From positions 1-64,000 of IMG/VR virus record IMGVR_UViG_3300044707_000321: a DNA stretch of 64,000 nt; one strand, written 5' to 3'. Positions 36,727 through 44,798 of this stretch are shown piece by piece. The position numbers were made by a program, and so were the translations under genes. Origin of the DNA: a virus. Numbering within the stretch: the stretch's first letter is position 1; the number at the start of each line of letters is the position of its first letter. The notes beneath the pieces are model-generated. The model was not told the origin of the DNA. It saw only the letters and a program-made list of their open reading frames with translations, and ran no database searches.

Positions 36727-38676
36727 TTATCCTAAGGCTATGCTGAAAGCTATAACTTCAGCGTCAAGGGCGTTTTGGGTTGGCAGTTGTGAAAGAGGAA
36801 TAACTCCATTAACAAGGGTAGCGTAAGAACCTGATTGTTGTTTTCCATCTAGTGCAGTTTGAAGTCCGGTAACATTAGAGATTGAGTGTGTGTGTGATGA
36901 TAGTGCCTTTCCGTCTAAAGCTGTTTGTAGGCTTGTTACTTCGGAAATTGCATGACTATGGGCAGTTGGTGTTCGGGGATCTGAAAGCCTTGAATCATTC
37001 GTGACAACCGCAGTTCCAGTAATTGCCGACGGGGCTATGCCAGTTGCAGGAGCGTAGCTTCCAGATGCCTGTTTCCCATTCAAGGTGGTCTGCAAGTCCG
37101 TTACATCAGAAATTGTGTGAGAGTGAGAAGTCGGTGAAGCCCCAACATCCGAAGCAGTAAGCGTAACTGCACCAGTTTTTGTGTTTACTGAGGTTACTTC
37201 GCTGGGGCTTATTTCAATATACGCACTACCAGACCATCTAAATGTTTTGTTGGTTGCAAGTGATACATAAATCTTTCCGGCCTCACCAGTTGCGGGAAAA
37301 GCCGAATTATTTGCGTATTCTAAAACATCATCGACAAAGCTAGGGAGTTGGTCGGAAGGCACTTTTCCGCTAACTAGAGTTGCGTAAGCTCCAGAGGGTT
37401 GCGCTCCAATATCAGCTGGGGTTAAGGCATCCACTCCGCCAGTTGCGTGAGTGGATTTATGAGCCGTAGGTGTCCTTGGATCTGAAAGACGTGAATCGTT
37501 TGTGACAACGGCGGTACCAGTAATTTCGGAAGGAGCGTGGGTGTGTGCGGACGGAGTAAATGAATTGGGCTTGTTAAGGATTTGTGCATCGCCAGAGACG
37601 GCGTTCCAATCCGCATTAACGTTGACCTCGGCTCCGCTTGCGACTCCATCTAGTTTTGCTTTATCGCTCGATGACATGGAGCCATCTGAAGTCGAGGTAG
37701 CTGTATATTCATGATCCGATTTCCATATCATTCCAGCATCAGTAATCATGCTGTAACCAGACCAGCGGTATGGAGTTAGGGGCGGTACATTCAGAGAACC
37801 CGCTGGGGTGAGGTTAATTCTTGCCGTTACCCCTGCTGGCGTAGTGAATGCAAATCTCAGCCTATCGCCAGCCCTTACCCCTGAGCTTGGAAAATAAATA
37901 TTAATAGTTCCACTTCCGATGAACTCGACTGACCATCTTTTATTTCTGGATGCCGTGAACCTGTTTTGAGTGTTTTCGGGCGCATTAGCATAAAGGGTAT
38001 CTACCTGCTGGCCGAGAACCTCGCCAAGCTCGGGCAGATCAGCGTTGTTGTGTGTGTGAGTCGTTGGTTGCCTAGAATCTGAAAGCCTTGCATCGTTCGT
38101 GACAACTGCAGTACCAGTAATTGCCGATGGAGAAATGCCAGTTGAAGGGGCATAGCTTCCAGATGCTTGCTTGCCGTCGATTGCAGTTTGCAAGCCCGTG
38201 ACATCTGCGATTGCGTGGGCATGGGACAAAAGAGCTTTCCCATCTAAGGTAGTTTGCAGTCCTGTGACATCTGCTACGGCATGGGTATGCGTAAAGTCGG
38301 TTATATTCGACTTGGTGTGTGTGTGTGCCTTGGGATCTCTTGTGTCTGAAAGCCTTGCATCGTTTGTCAAAACCAGATTCGCCGTGTTCGCAATTCCGTG
38401 GACTGATGTGGTTACAGAGTTGTGCGTTGTGATTTTTCCGTCAACCTCTGCGTCTAGTGAGGCTTGGTCTGGGAGATTGGCTACTGGTACTTTTGCGTTT
38501 GCGTCTAGCGGAGCGTACCCGTTAGCTACTCCCTTGTTTGCTTTGTCCTCCTTGTTTGCGATATTCTCAAGGGGTAAAGATGGCACCGCATAGGTGTCGT
38601 TAATGCTTGTTGGTACGGATGTATTAAGACTCGTATTCACACTCGGATTGCTATTGCCAGTTGTATTTAGGCTCAT
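36727..38676 (-). CDS. Tail fibre with phage-tail repeats (649 aa)
   Basis: Carries several copies of the well-known fibre repeat: SHTHSISNVTGLQTALDGK, QASGSYAPSTGISPSAITGT, AVVTNDARLSDSRQPTTHTH and variants. The repeat VTSVNTKTGAVTLTASDVGA marks a conserved fibre module. The N-terminus is Thr/Asn-rich. It forms trimeric, mostly triple-helical shafts in known phages and binds the host surface. The DNA of the repeats is diverged, so they are old or under selection to vary. Confidence 0.8.
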   Translation of the reverse strand: MSLNTTGNSNPSVNTSLNTSVPTSINDTYAVPSLPLENIANKEDKANKGVANGYAPLDANAKVPVANLPDQASLDAEVDGKITTHNSVTTSVHGIANTANLVLTNDARLSDTRDPKAHTHTKSNITDFTHTHAVADVTGLQTTLDGKALLSHAHAIADVTGLQTAIDGKQASGSYAPSTGISPSAITGTAVVTNDARLSDSRQPTTHTHNNADLPELGEVLGQQVDTLYANAPENTQNRFTASRNKRWSVEFIGSGTINIYFPSSGVRAGDRLRFAFTTPAGVTARINLTPAGSLNVPPLTPYRWSGYSMITDAGMIWKSDHEYTATSTSDGSMSSSDKAKLDGVASGAEVNVNADWNAVSGDAQILNKPNSFTPSAHTHAPSEITGTAVVTNDSRLSDPRTPTAHKSTHATGGVDALTPADIGAQPSGAYATLVSGKVPSDQLPSFVDDVLEYANNSAFPATGEAGKIYVSLATNKTFRWSGSAYIEISPSEVTSVNTKTGAVTLTASDVGASPTSHSHTISDVTDLQTTLNGKQASGSYAPATGIAPSAITGTAVVTNDSRLSDPRTPTAHSHAISEVTSLQTALDGKALSSHTHSISNVTGLQTALDGKQQSGSYATLVNGVIPLSQLPTQNALDAEVIAFSIALG

Positions 38677-39410
38677 AATCCTCCTCTAATTCCTACCGAA
38701 AACTTGCATACGCAAGCGAGATTGGCCTTTTCTGACTCAGTAGCGTTCTCGTTCGAGTTTGAATTGCTGTTCTGAACACTGTTGTCGTTCTTGTTGGTTG
38801 TTGCGTTAGTATTGCTATTTCTGTTCTCGTTCTCATTCCGGTTCTCATTCCGGTTCTCATTCCTGTTCTCGTTCCGGTTCTCATTCCTGTTCTCGTTCCG
38901 GTTCTCATTCCTGTTCTCGTTCCGATTCTCATTCCTGTTCTCGTTCCGATTCTCATTCCTGTTCTCGTTCCGATTCTCATTCCTGTTCTCGTTCCGGTTC
39001 TCGTTCCGATTCTCGTTCTGATTCTCGTTCTTGTTTTCATTCCTGTTCTCGTTCCGGTTTTCATTCCTGTTCTCGTTCCGATTCTCATTCCTGTTCTCGT
39101 TCCGGTTTTCATTCCTGTTCTCGTTCCGATTCTCGTTCCGGTTCTCGTTCCGATTTTCATTTCTGTTCTCATTCTCGTTCCGGTTCTCATTCTTGTTCTC
39201 GTTCCGGTTCTCATTCTTGTTCTCGTTCCGGTTCTCATTCTTGTTCTCGTTCCGGTTCTCATTCCTGTTCTCGTTCCGGTTCTCATTCCTGTTCTCGTTC
39301 CGGTTCTCATTCCTGTTCTCGTTCCGGTTCTCATTCCTGTTCTCATTACGGTTCTCGTTCTGATTGGAATTAAGTGTCTCATCTTTTAGTACGTAGTCAT
39401 TGCCATCCAT
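38673..39410 (-). CDS. Asn/Glu/Arg 4-residue repeat protein (245 aa)
   Basis: Residues ~17-198 are an almost perfect repeat of N-E-N-R (with NENK, NENQ and NE insertions), encoded by 12-bp DNA repeats. The end has SNSNSNENATESEKANLACV then CKFSVGIRGGL, with two cysteines in CVC. It starts 11 bases after the GST-repeat gene and overlaps the fibre gene stop. A polar, mixed-charge disordered shaft or spacer on the virion is the likeliest role. No known family; the repeat itself is the evidence. Confidence 0.65.
   Translation of the reverse strand: MDGNDYVLKDETLNSNQNENRNENRNENRNENRNENRNENRNENRNENRNENRNENKNENRNENKNENRNENKNENRNENENRNENRNENRNENRNENRNENRNENRNENRNENRNENRNENRNENKNENQNENRNENRNENRNENRNENRNENRNENRNENRNENRNENRNENRNENRNENRNENRNENRNENENRNSNTNATTNKNDNSVQNSNSNSNENATESEKANLACVCKFSVGIRGGL
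38817..39362. repeat. 12-bp tandem repeat array (NENR)
   Basis: About 45 near-copies of a 12-base unit, in which codons AAC/AAT-GAG-AAC/AAT-CGG/CGC are variable mainly at third positions. The array creates long open frames on both strands (e.g. FSFLFSFRF on the plus strand), which are shadows. Length variation by slippage is expected. Confidence 0.85.
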
Positions 39411-39421
39411 ATATTTATCCT

Positions 39422-40282
39422 CTAGTTCCCCATTGTGTTGTCAGCTTGACCGTAGGTGTATTTGTTGCTTTGGCTTTCGCTCTTTGAACTAGAACTCGAA
39501 CCAGAACTCGAACCAGAACTTGAACCAGAACTTGAACCAGAGCTAGAGCTAGAACTCGAACCAGAACTCGAACCAGAACTTGAACCAGAACTTGAACCAG
39601 AGCTAGAGCCAGAACTTGAACCAGAGCTAGAGCCAGAACTAGAACCAGAGCTAGAGCCAGAACTAGAACTCGAACCAGAACTCGAACCAGTGGTTGAACC
39701 AGTGGTTGAACCAGTGGTCGAACCAGTAGTAGAACCAGTGGTTGAACCAGTGGTCGAACCAGTAGTAGAACCAGTAGTAGAACCGGTAGTAGAACCAGTG
39801 GTCGAACCAGTAGTAGAACCGGTGGTCGAACCAGTAGTAGAACCGGTGGTCGAGCCAGTAGTAGAGCCAGTGGTTGAACCAGTAGTAGAACCGGTGGTCG
39901 AGCCAGTAGTAGAGCCAGTGGTTGAACCAGTAGTAGAGCCAGTGGTTGAACCAGTAGTAGAACCGGTGGTCGAGCCAGTAGTAGAACCGGTGGTCGAGCC
40001 AGAATTAGATCTTACTGTACTTGCGCTTTCGGAACTTGCCTGACTTTGTGTTCCGCTAGTATTCCCGCTTTGACTTTGACTCCCAGCCCCTGTTTTAGAA
40101 GTTGTTTTCTGTATAGCATAAGACGAGTCTTGCCAGCCCCTTACTAGGTTCATCTCGAAATCTACCTTTTCGGGCAGTTCAGCGATTGCGTACTGCCTTG
40201 CCCCAACAATACCAACCTTAATCTGCTGAATCGTTTCAGTGATTAGGTTATCCAGTTCTGAAAGAGGGATAATGTTTTCCAT
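39422..40282 (-). CDS. Gly-Ser-Thr repeat protein with a globular N-terminus (286 aa)
   Basis: Residues 1-60 (IPLSELDNLITETIQQIKVG then ELPEKVDFEMNLVRGWQDSS) are globular and resemble small trypsin-co-occurring (trypco2-like) domains with a beta strand after a helix. Residues ~95-266 are GSTT repeats followed by GSSS repeats. The C-terminus is polar (SNKYTYGQADNTMGN). It lies between head-completion genes and the NENR protein. A virion-surface fibre or stalk linked through its N-terminus is inferred; glycosylation of Ser/Thr is possible. Confidence 0.65.
   Translation of the reverse strand: MENIIPLSELDNLITETIQQIKVGIVGARQYAIAELPEKVDFEMNLVRGWQDSSYAIQKTTSKTGAGSQSQSGNTSGTQSQASSESASTVRSNSGSTTGSTTGSTTGSTTGSTTGSTTGSTTGSTTGSTTGSTTGSTTGSTTGSTTGSTTGSTTGSTTGSTTGSTTGSTTGSTTGSTTGSTTGSTTGSTTGSTTGSTTGSSSGSSSSSGSSSGSSSGSSSGSSSGSSSGSSSGSSSGSSSGSSSSSSSGSSSGSSSGSSSGSSSSSKSESQSNKYTYGQADNTMGN
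39485..40000. repeat. 12-bp tandem repeat array (GSTT then GSSS)
   Basis: More than 20 units of GSTT and about 18 of GSSS, each a 12-base repeat with third-position variation. The antisense frame reads as VVEPVVEP and LEPELEPE, both shadows. The unit length equals that of the unrelated NENR array in the next gene. Confidence 0.85.
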
Positions 40283-40283
40283 T

Positions 40284-41135
40284 TTAGTAGCCCCTCGCAG
40301 ACTTCACCTTATTGGCCGGAGAAGCCATGTCATTAGACTCAAGTTGGCCTAGCCCGATTATTGCGTTTTCGTATCTTTTCATGACTCCATCTTTAGCAAT
40401 CTCAGAGTTCCATAGTTCGGACATGGCTAGTTCGCCTTCGCAAATAGGCAAAAGGAATGACGCAACATGACTATTCCGGACTGGAATCGTTGTTTGAGCC
40501 GAAAGATCGGTGATAACCAACTGGGAAGGCTCAAGTTCTACTGTGATTGAAACAATAAAAGATGTCTCCGGAAGCGGGTGAACACGCAGATAAAATGGAG
40601 GAAACGCCCCGCCAATAGATCCGACTGCTTCTAGTTTATAGGCTGAAGGCTTTCCGACTGCCGTTGGGCTAATCCAGATTTCAGCATCTTCCCTTTTTAA
40701 GACGTTTCCGGAGATTGTTGGGTGAGTGACAACCCTAGCAACACCGGATGGAAGTTGAATTGCATCCCCGTAAATCGTCCCATTAAATGTCCCAGTACCC
40801 CCGCCCCAGTTTGCTAGAAATTGGTTTGTGCTAACAATTTGCTGAGGATCGTTCTTTTCTGAAAACAAAACCGACGATCCCTCTTGGCTTGTGGTCGCAG
40901 TGTAACCGGTGAAGTTCTGACTTCCGTTTGTAAGTCCGAAGGAGGCAGTCATAGGGGCCGGAAGCGTCACACTTGCGCTAGCATGCCGATAGTTTGGAGG
41001 AGTCCTTAGGTGATAAGCCGAAAGGCCGGAGTTGATAATATCAACGAACCGGATCGCATCCTCGACCGTAAGCAAGGCCACGTCCTTAGCCGGCGTAAAT
41101 CGAACGAGACGCTGGGCTAGCTGGGCTGAGTTCAT
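40284..41135 (-). CDS. Putative tail/head-closure protein (283 aa)
   Basis: Beta-rich with helical N-terminus (MNSAQLAQRLVRFTPAKDVA, LLTVEDAIRFVDIINSGLSA). A segment SVLFSEKNDPQQIVSTNQF and the regular strands VARVVTHPTISGNVLKREDA resemble podovirus tail tubular or connector components. Its position directly after the 228-aa adaptor supports a head-tail closure or tail tube role. Family not certain. Confidence 0.55.
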   Translation of the reverse strand: MNSAQLAQRLVRFTPAKDVALLTVEDAIRFVDIINSGLSAYHLRTPPNYRHASASVTLPAPMTASFGLTNGSQNFTGYTATTSQEGSSVLFSEKNDPQQIVSTNQFLANWGGGTGTFNGTIYGDAIQLPSGVARVVTHPTISGNVLKREDAEIWISPTAVGKPSAYKLEAVGSIGGAFPPFYLRVHPLPETSFIVSITVELEPSQLVITDLSAQTTIPVRNSHVASFLLPICEGELAMSELWNSEIAKDGVMKRYENAIIGLGQLESNDMASPANKVKSARGY

Positions 41136-41818
41136 TTTGCCTTAGCCTCCATGGGCATAACCCTCGGTGATGTTCCGGAAAGCACTGCGAGAGCATTTTG
41201 GTAGTCCTGCTCCACGAACGATTCACGTCCTTTATCCACGAAGAACCTAGTGCCTAGACCCAGCTTACGGACTACCGGAAGGAGTATTGCCTCATAGTTA
41301 TGAGGCACTGCGATAACGGTTTGTGAGGCGTAATCAGAGTAATAGTACCGTGTAGGTTGCTTAATCACGTCCACTGAAATACTTGCGGTAGATGTCGGGG
41401 CCGGAACGGTCAGGATCCGTAGCCTTACCGAATCTGCCGTTGCCTGACGAAGCTCTTCCAAGAAGTAGAATTGCGGTGTTCCGGATAAAATCGTGGGAGA
41501 ATCCCCGAAAAGCAGTCCAAAACGTTCGTATGCTCCCCTGCTAGAAATCTGCAAAAGCGGTTGATTTGTCGAAGCTACCCTGACCGGCCCGATAACTGTT
41601 TGAATGTCATCATCCAGTGAGGCAACCCCTGAGCTATTTACAGTAACGGTAATAGTTTCACGGGCAAAATAGGACATCTCTTTTGCGTTTGACCAAATGA
41701 GTTGCATGGCCGAATTAAGGGTATTTACGGTACGATCCCTCAGGAAAGCCGTTACGTTTGTCTCAGCTTCGAATCCCCAGTTACCCCAAAGATCGTCAAA
41801 AACGGTTTTAACTGTCAT
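41132..41818 (-). CDS. Head-tail adaptor-like protein (228 aa)
   Basis: VKTVFDDLWGNWGFEAETNV, then TVNTLNSAMQLIWSNAKEMS, resembles the helical N-terminus of phage head-to-tail adaptor proteins (short helix, Asn-x-Ala, Trp), followed by beta strands YFARETITVTVNSSGVASLD and a later helix HNYEAILLPVVRKL. It lies after the MCP and a small protein and before the 283-aa protein, the usual place of an adaptor. Overlaps its neighbours. Confidence 0.6.
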   Translation of the reverse strand: MTVKTVFDDLWGNWGFEAETNVTAFLRDRTVNTLNSAMQLIWSNAKEMSYFARETITVTVNSSGVASLDDDIQTVIGPVRVASTNQPLLQISSRGAYERFGLLFGDSPTILSGTPQFYFLEELRQATADSVRLRILTVPAPTSTASISVDVIKQPTRYYYSDYASQTVIAVPHNYEAILLPVVRKLGLGTRFFVDKGRESFVEQDYQNALAVLSGTSPRVMPMEAKAK

Positions 41819-42095
41819 TTTTGACTACTTTCTTGCGCTTAGGAGCCTCTTCAACGGCCTCCTTGGGTTCGTCCAAGAGCATGACAACTGCCTTTTGATA
41901 AGTGTTTTCCTCTGAAGTGGTCAGATCTAGGATGATTGAATTATCCTCAATCCCGATCTCTTTTCCGTTCAAGATGTGTTTCTGGTAGGTATCAGACCAA
42001 GTAAATGTGTATTCCTTATGAGATTTTCCGTTTAGATACGTAATAGGCCCGTTAATGGAACGGGAAACTCCTGAGATGTAGAGAATTGCTTTCAT
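41808..42095 (-). CDS. Hypothetical protein after the capsid (95 aa)
   Basis: Beta-rich start (MKAILYISGVSRSINGPITY) with NGKSHKEYTFTWSDTYQKHI, then an acidic helix and a basic KRKKVVKNDS tail. Located after the terminator-like hairpin downstream of the MCP, so it is expressed at lower level. Perhaps a head-completion or decoration protein. Confidence 0.5.
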   Translation of the reverse strand: MKAILYISGVSRSINGPITYLNGKSHKEYTFTWSDTYQKHILNGKEIGIEDNSIILDLTTSEENTYQKAVVMLLDEPKEAVEEAPKRKKVVKNDS

Positions 42096-42108
42096 TATTA
42101 AAAGTTGC

Positions 42109-42138
42109 CCCCGCCTAGATTTTTAGGTCTAGGCGGGG
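42109..42138 (-). terminator. Strong hairpin after the major capsid gene
   Basis: Perfect 11-bp stem CCCCGCCTAGA/TCTAGGCGGGG with an 8-base loop. It is between the capsid stop and the next gene. On the minus transcript it is followed by CAACTTTTAA, a weak U tract, so partial termination or RNA stabilisation is likelier than full termination. Confidence 0.65.
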
Positions 42139-42163
42139 TACAACAATTCAGTTTTTCAGTCTA

Positions 42164-43654
42164 TTAGCTGATCACTGGGAGGTTCAGACCGGCATAGGCA
42201 ATCGCATGTTCTACGACTGCATAGTTCGGGTAACGCCCGTCGGGACGTTGGAACGGAGTCTGACCGAAGATCGAAGTGATATACACCTTGCGGATGAAAT
42301 CACCGTCGAACATTTCTTCAGTACGCTCGTTCGTGAATCGTCCGTAGCCACGAAGGGCCGAGGAAGCTCCGAGAACCACGGTACGACCAATCGGAACACC
42401 GGATGAGTTGGTTTCCACAATGAGGGAACCAACGGGGTGTTGCCGGCTCAGGTTGGCATTCGCCCAAACGCCAGTTGTGGCGTGAGCAGATACCGCACCG
42501 ATAGTGGCTTTCAAGTAAGATCCGGCAGTATCCGTAGTCTTAGCAAGTGCGCCAGTGATCGTGAGTTGGTTGCCGTTGTTCGAAGTGTAGGAGTAGAGGT
42601 TATATTTTCCGTCCGTCAAATTATAGATCAGGACGTATTTTTCGCTACTTCCGGCACTCAGAGCATCGTCTGGTGACCATTTATAGGCGTAGTTCGAGAA
42701 GAACTCGAAGTACTTAGGGGCAGTCTTATCCCCAGCCGAGGCCGATCCGCCACCCTTCAATGAGAAGGAAGCAGTCGGAGCAGTGGAGAGGTCAGCACCC
42801 AAGTAAGCCTTAGGATTCAGAGGAGAGCCAACCGGCCCCCATCCGTCGTGATCAATCGGGTCATAAGACCGGATTACGTGGCCGTTGATGTTCGAGAATC
42901 CACCCTTAAAGATGTAGTTCTCGTCACCACGGACGCCAGCATCACGTTGAGCCTGTTTGTAGTCGGAAGAGTTCTTCAACGACAACAATCCTTCGCCAGT
43001 CGATACGAATGTGAAGGCATTGACGGAGTTTTTGCCGACTTTGCCAACCAAAGCGGGTTTAGCACCACGGGTACGCATCTGCTGTCCGAAGGTAGTGATG
43101 GCATCCATTGTCAAAACGTCGGCAGAACGAAGATCGTTCGTCGTCGCTTTGTTGTTGGGGCGAACGGTGTTTTCACTGTTGCCTTTGTGGATGAACATCT
43201 TCAGGAGACGTTCGGTTTTTTTCCGTCCGAGCCAGTTACCCAACAAGTTGGGGATGCTGGACTTGAGTTCGGTCATCAAACCGGTTTGATCTTCTGTTCG
43301 GATGTTGTAGGAAACTGCGTGGCGAAGGTAATCGACCGAGAGTGTGTAGCTCCCAACCCGAAACTCTTCGACATTAGATCCTACGATCTCGTCGCCCTGA
43401 ACACCGTCACCGAACAACTGGGCCATTGTCCGGAATGTGATCTTCTGTCCCGCCCCCTTGGCAAGATCGGTTACGCTCATAATGGGGCTATTCTGAGAAC
43501 CACCTTCAAAATCATTGAAGTAATCCTCCTGAGCCTCACTAATCTGCACACCTTTCTTCCAAAGTTTAGGCAAGAAGTCACTGTTTGTCGTCTGAGCATT
43601 AAGCTCGGACGATAAGTTTACATTAGGTACGCTTAGGTTAAATGCTGTTGCCAT
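42164..43654 (-). CDS. Major capsid protein (N4 gp56/DUF4043-like HK97 fold)
   Basis: 496 residues. SDFLPKLWKKGVQISEAQED then YFNDFEGGSQNSPIMSV, FRVGSYTLSVDYLRHAVSYN, and LLGNWLGRKKTERLLKMFIH match the N4-type capsid family; NVEEFRVGSY and KVGKNSVNAFTFVSTGEGLL support this. It assembles with the 340-aa scaffold encoded just upstream. A structured leader with a strong GGAGG site precedes it and a hairpin follows. Confidence 0.85.
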   Translation of the reverse strand: MATAFNLSVPNVNLSSELNAQTTNSDFLPKLWKKGVQISEAQEDYFNDFEGGSQNSPIMSVTDLAKGAGQKITFRTMAQLFGDGVQGDEIVGSNVEEFRVGSYTLSVDYLRHAVSYNIRTEDQTGLMTELKSSIPNLLGNWLGRKKTERLLKMFIHKGNSENTVRPNNKATTNDLRSADVLTMDAITTFGQQMRTRGAKPALVGKVGKNSVNAFTFVSTGEGLLSLKNSSDYKQAQRDAGVRGDENYIFKGGFSNINGHVIRSYDPIDHDGWGPVGSPLNPKAYLGADLSTAPTASFSLKGGGSASAGDKTAPKYFEFFSNYAYKWSPDDALSAGSSEKYVLIYNLTDGKYNLYSYTSNNGNQLTITGALAKTTDTAGSYLKATIGAVSAHATTGVWANANLSRQHPVGSLIVETNSSGVPIGRTVVLGASSALRGYGRFTNERTEEMFDGDFIRKVYITSIFGQTPFQRPDGRYPNYAVVEHAIAYAGLNLPVIS

Positions 43655-43683
43655 AAGTGTATCCTCCTATTTCTTTTGGAGGG

Positions 43684-43721
43684 AGCAGTAGCCGGAGACT
43701 GCTGACTGGGGCTATCGCCCC
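43684..43721 (-). promoter_or_regulatory. Structured leader of the capsid gene
   Basis: Two hairpins stand side by side: AGCAGT/ACTGCT (43684-43703, 8-base loop) and GGGGC/GCCCC (43708-43721, 4-base loop). The capsid ribosome site GGAGG lies ~15 bases beyond. No U tract follows. Likely a 5' stabiliser or processing site raising capsid expression over scaffold. Confidence 0.5.
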
Positions 43722-43732
43722 GAATTAACAAC

Positions 43733-44755
43733 TTAGATCTTGCCGATCAAAGACCGGAAGGCTTCTTCGTCACTAATCCCGTCGAGTACAGTTTCCAACG
43801 ATTTGATACTGCTCCCGTTTGAGCGAGCGTTTCCACTCGCTATTGGGGTTTGTATCGCTTTGCGGGATGCACTTGATGGGGCTGGGGTGACGACCTTCTC
43901 AACCTTCCGGTTAGGATCCTTGGGAGCGATTCCCAAGTCGTTGCCGGCCATTTGAGCGATCTTGAAAGGCTTATCGGCGGAATAGTAAAGTGGGTTATCC
44001 TGCTCCTTAAGAGCATTATCGATTTCCACCATCCGGCGCACTAACTGACTTTGTTTATCGGTAGTGTCCGGATAAAAAGAGACTGCTTTACGCTTTGAAT
44101 CCTCGACTGACCTTTGGTAGCTTGCACGGGCCTCAACTTCTGCTTCTTTTGCAGATTCCCGAAGTTGCGCCTGTTTCTCCCTTAGTCCATCAAGAGTTTC
44201 GTCCAGATCCCCCAATTTTTCAAAGTCCAAGTCCTTAAGTGCCTGTTTGCGATCTGCTTTAACCTTTGCAACTTGAGCCTCCACTTCATCGAGTGAAGGT
44301 ACTGATTGCTTGGTTTCTTCAGCCTTTTCAGGCTCATTTCCCTTGATTTTGGCAAGTGCCTCGTCAAGTGACATGTCAGGGTTTCTCGCCCTGAGCGCAA
44401 TCGCCTTTCGTTCTACCTCTGACCAGTTTCCGACTCGCACCCGTTCGGGTAGCTTGTTGGGATCCTCGGTATCTTCGGTAGCTTCAGGCTCCTCTTCCTT
44501 GGTGGATTCTTCTTTTTTGGGTTCTTCCGGAACCGTCTCTTCTTTTACTTCTTCTGCTTCAGCCTTTACCTCGGCGGGTGGTTTTTCCTCCTTGGAGACG
44601 TCTAAATCTTTTAGGAGTTTTTCGTAGCCAACCGCATCAAGTGCATCCACGCTTAACGACGATTCAGCAGGATTCTCTTTAGGAGCCTCCCCTGAATTAG
44701 TTGTAGTGGCGTTAGGTTGCTCGGCTTGCGCCGGAGTCACTTCCGTTTCGTCCAT
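43733..44755 (-). CDS. Head scaffolding protein (340 aa)
   Basis: Acidic and coiled-coil-rich: VSKEEKPPAEVKAEAEEVKE, EKAEETKQSVPSLDEVEAQV, and AQLRESAKEAEVEARASYQR. A basic helical C-terminus follows (NRKVEKVVTPAPSSASRKAI). Location directly upstream of the major capsid gene and after the portal is that of a scaffold. No protease motif seen. Confidence 0.75.
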   Translation of the reverse strand: MDETEVTPAQAEQPNATTTNSGEAPKENPAESSLSVDALDAVGYEKLLKDLDVSKEEKPPAEVKAEAEEVKEETVPEEPKKEESTKEEEPEATEDTEDPNKLPERVRVGNWSEVERKAIALRARNPDMSLDEALAKIKGNEPEKAEETKQSVPSLDEVEAQVAKVKADRKQALKDLDFEKLGDLDETLDGLREKQAQLRESAKEAEVEARASYQRSVEDSKRKAVSFYPDTTDKQSQLVRRMVEIDNALKEQDNPLYYSADKPFKIAQMAGNDLGIAPKDPNRKVEKVVTPAPSSASRKAIQTPIASGNARSNGSSIKSLETVLDGISDEEAFRSLIGKI

Positions 44756-44760
44756 AAAGT

Positions 44761-44793
44761 GAAGTATGTGGGTTGTTGTCGTCCTGTCAACAC
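44761..44793 (-). promoter_or_regulatory. Candidate promoter H for the scaffold-capsid transcript, overlapping a dyad
   Basis: On the minus strand a consensus -35 TTGACA (44790-44785) lies 16-18 bases before CATACT / TACTTC. The dyad TTGTTG-N9-CAACAC (44773-44793) overlaps it on the plus strand (one mismatch). The scaffold gene starts at 44755. A late or repressible promoter for the capsid genes is inferred. Confidence 0.5.
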
Positions 44794-44798
44794 CTATC

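Noticed and set aside
34138-38676. A diversity-generating retroelement in the fibre genes
   Set aside because: No reverse transcriptase, template repeat or adenine-variable pairs were seen; the fibre repeats are ordinary phage-tail repeats.
38782-39363. Plus-strand frames with FSFLFSFRF repeats opposite the NENR gene
   Set aside because: They are antisense readings of the 12-bp repeat array; the minus frame has defined non-repeat ends, a start after the neighbour and correct operon direction.
38817-40000. Possible CRISPR arrays
   Set aside because: Repeats are contiguous 12-bp units with no unique spacers and are translated.
39456-40043. Plus-strand LEPELEPE/VVEPVVEP frame (195 aa)
   Set aside because: Antisense shadow of the GSTT/GSSS repeats, no ribosome site, wrong strand for the operon.
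42848-43615. 255-aa plus frame opposite the capsid gene
   Set aside because: Shadow of a strongly supported capsid gene; no promoter or family match.
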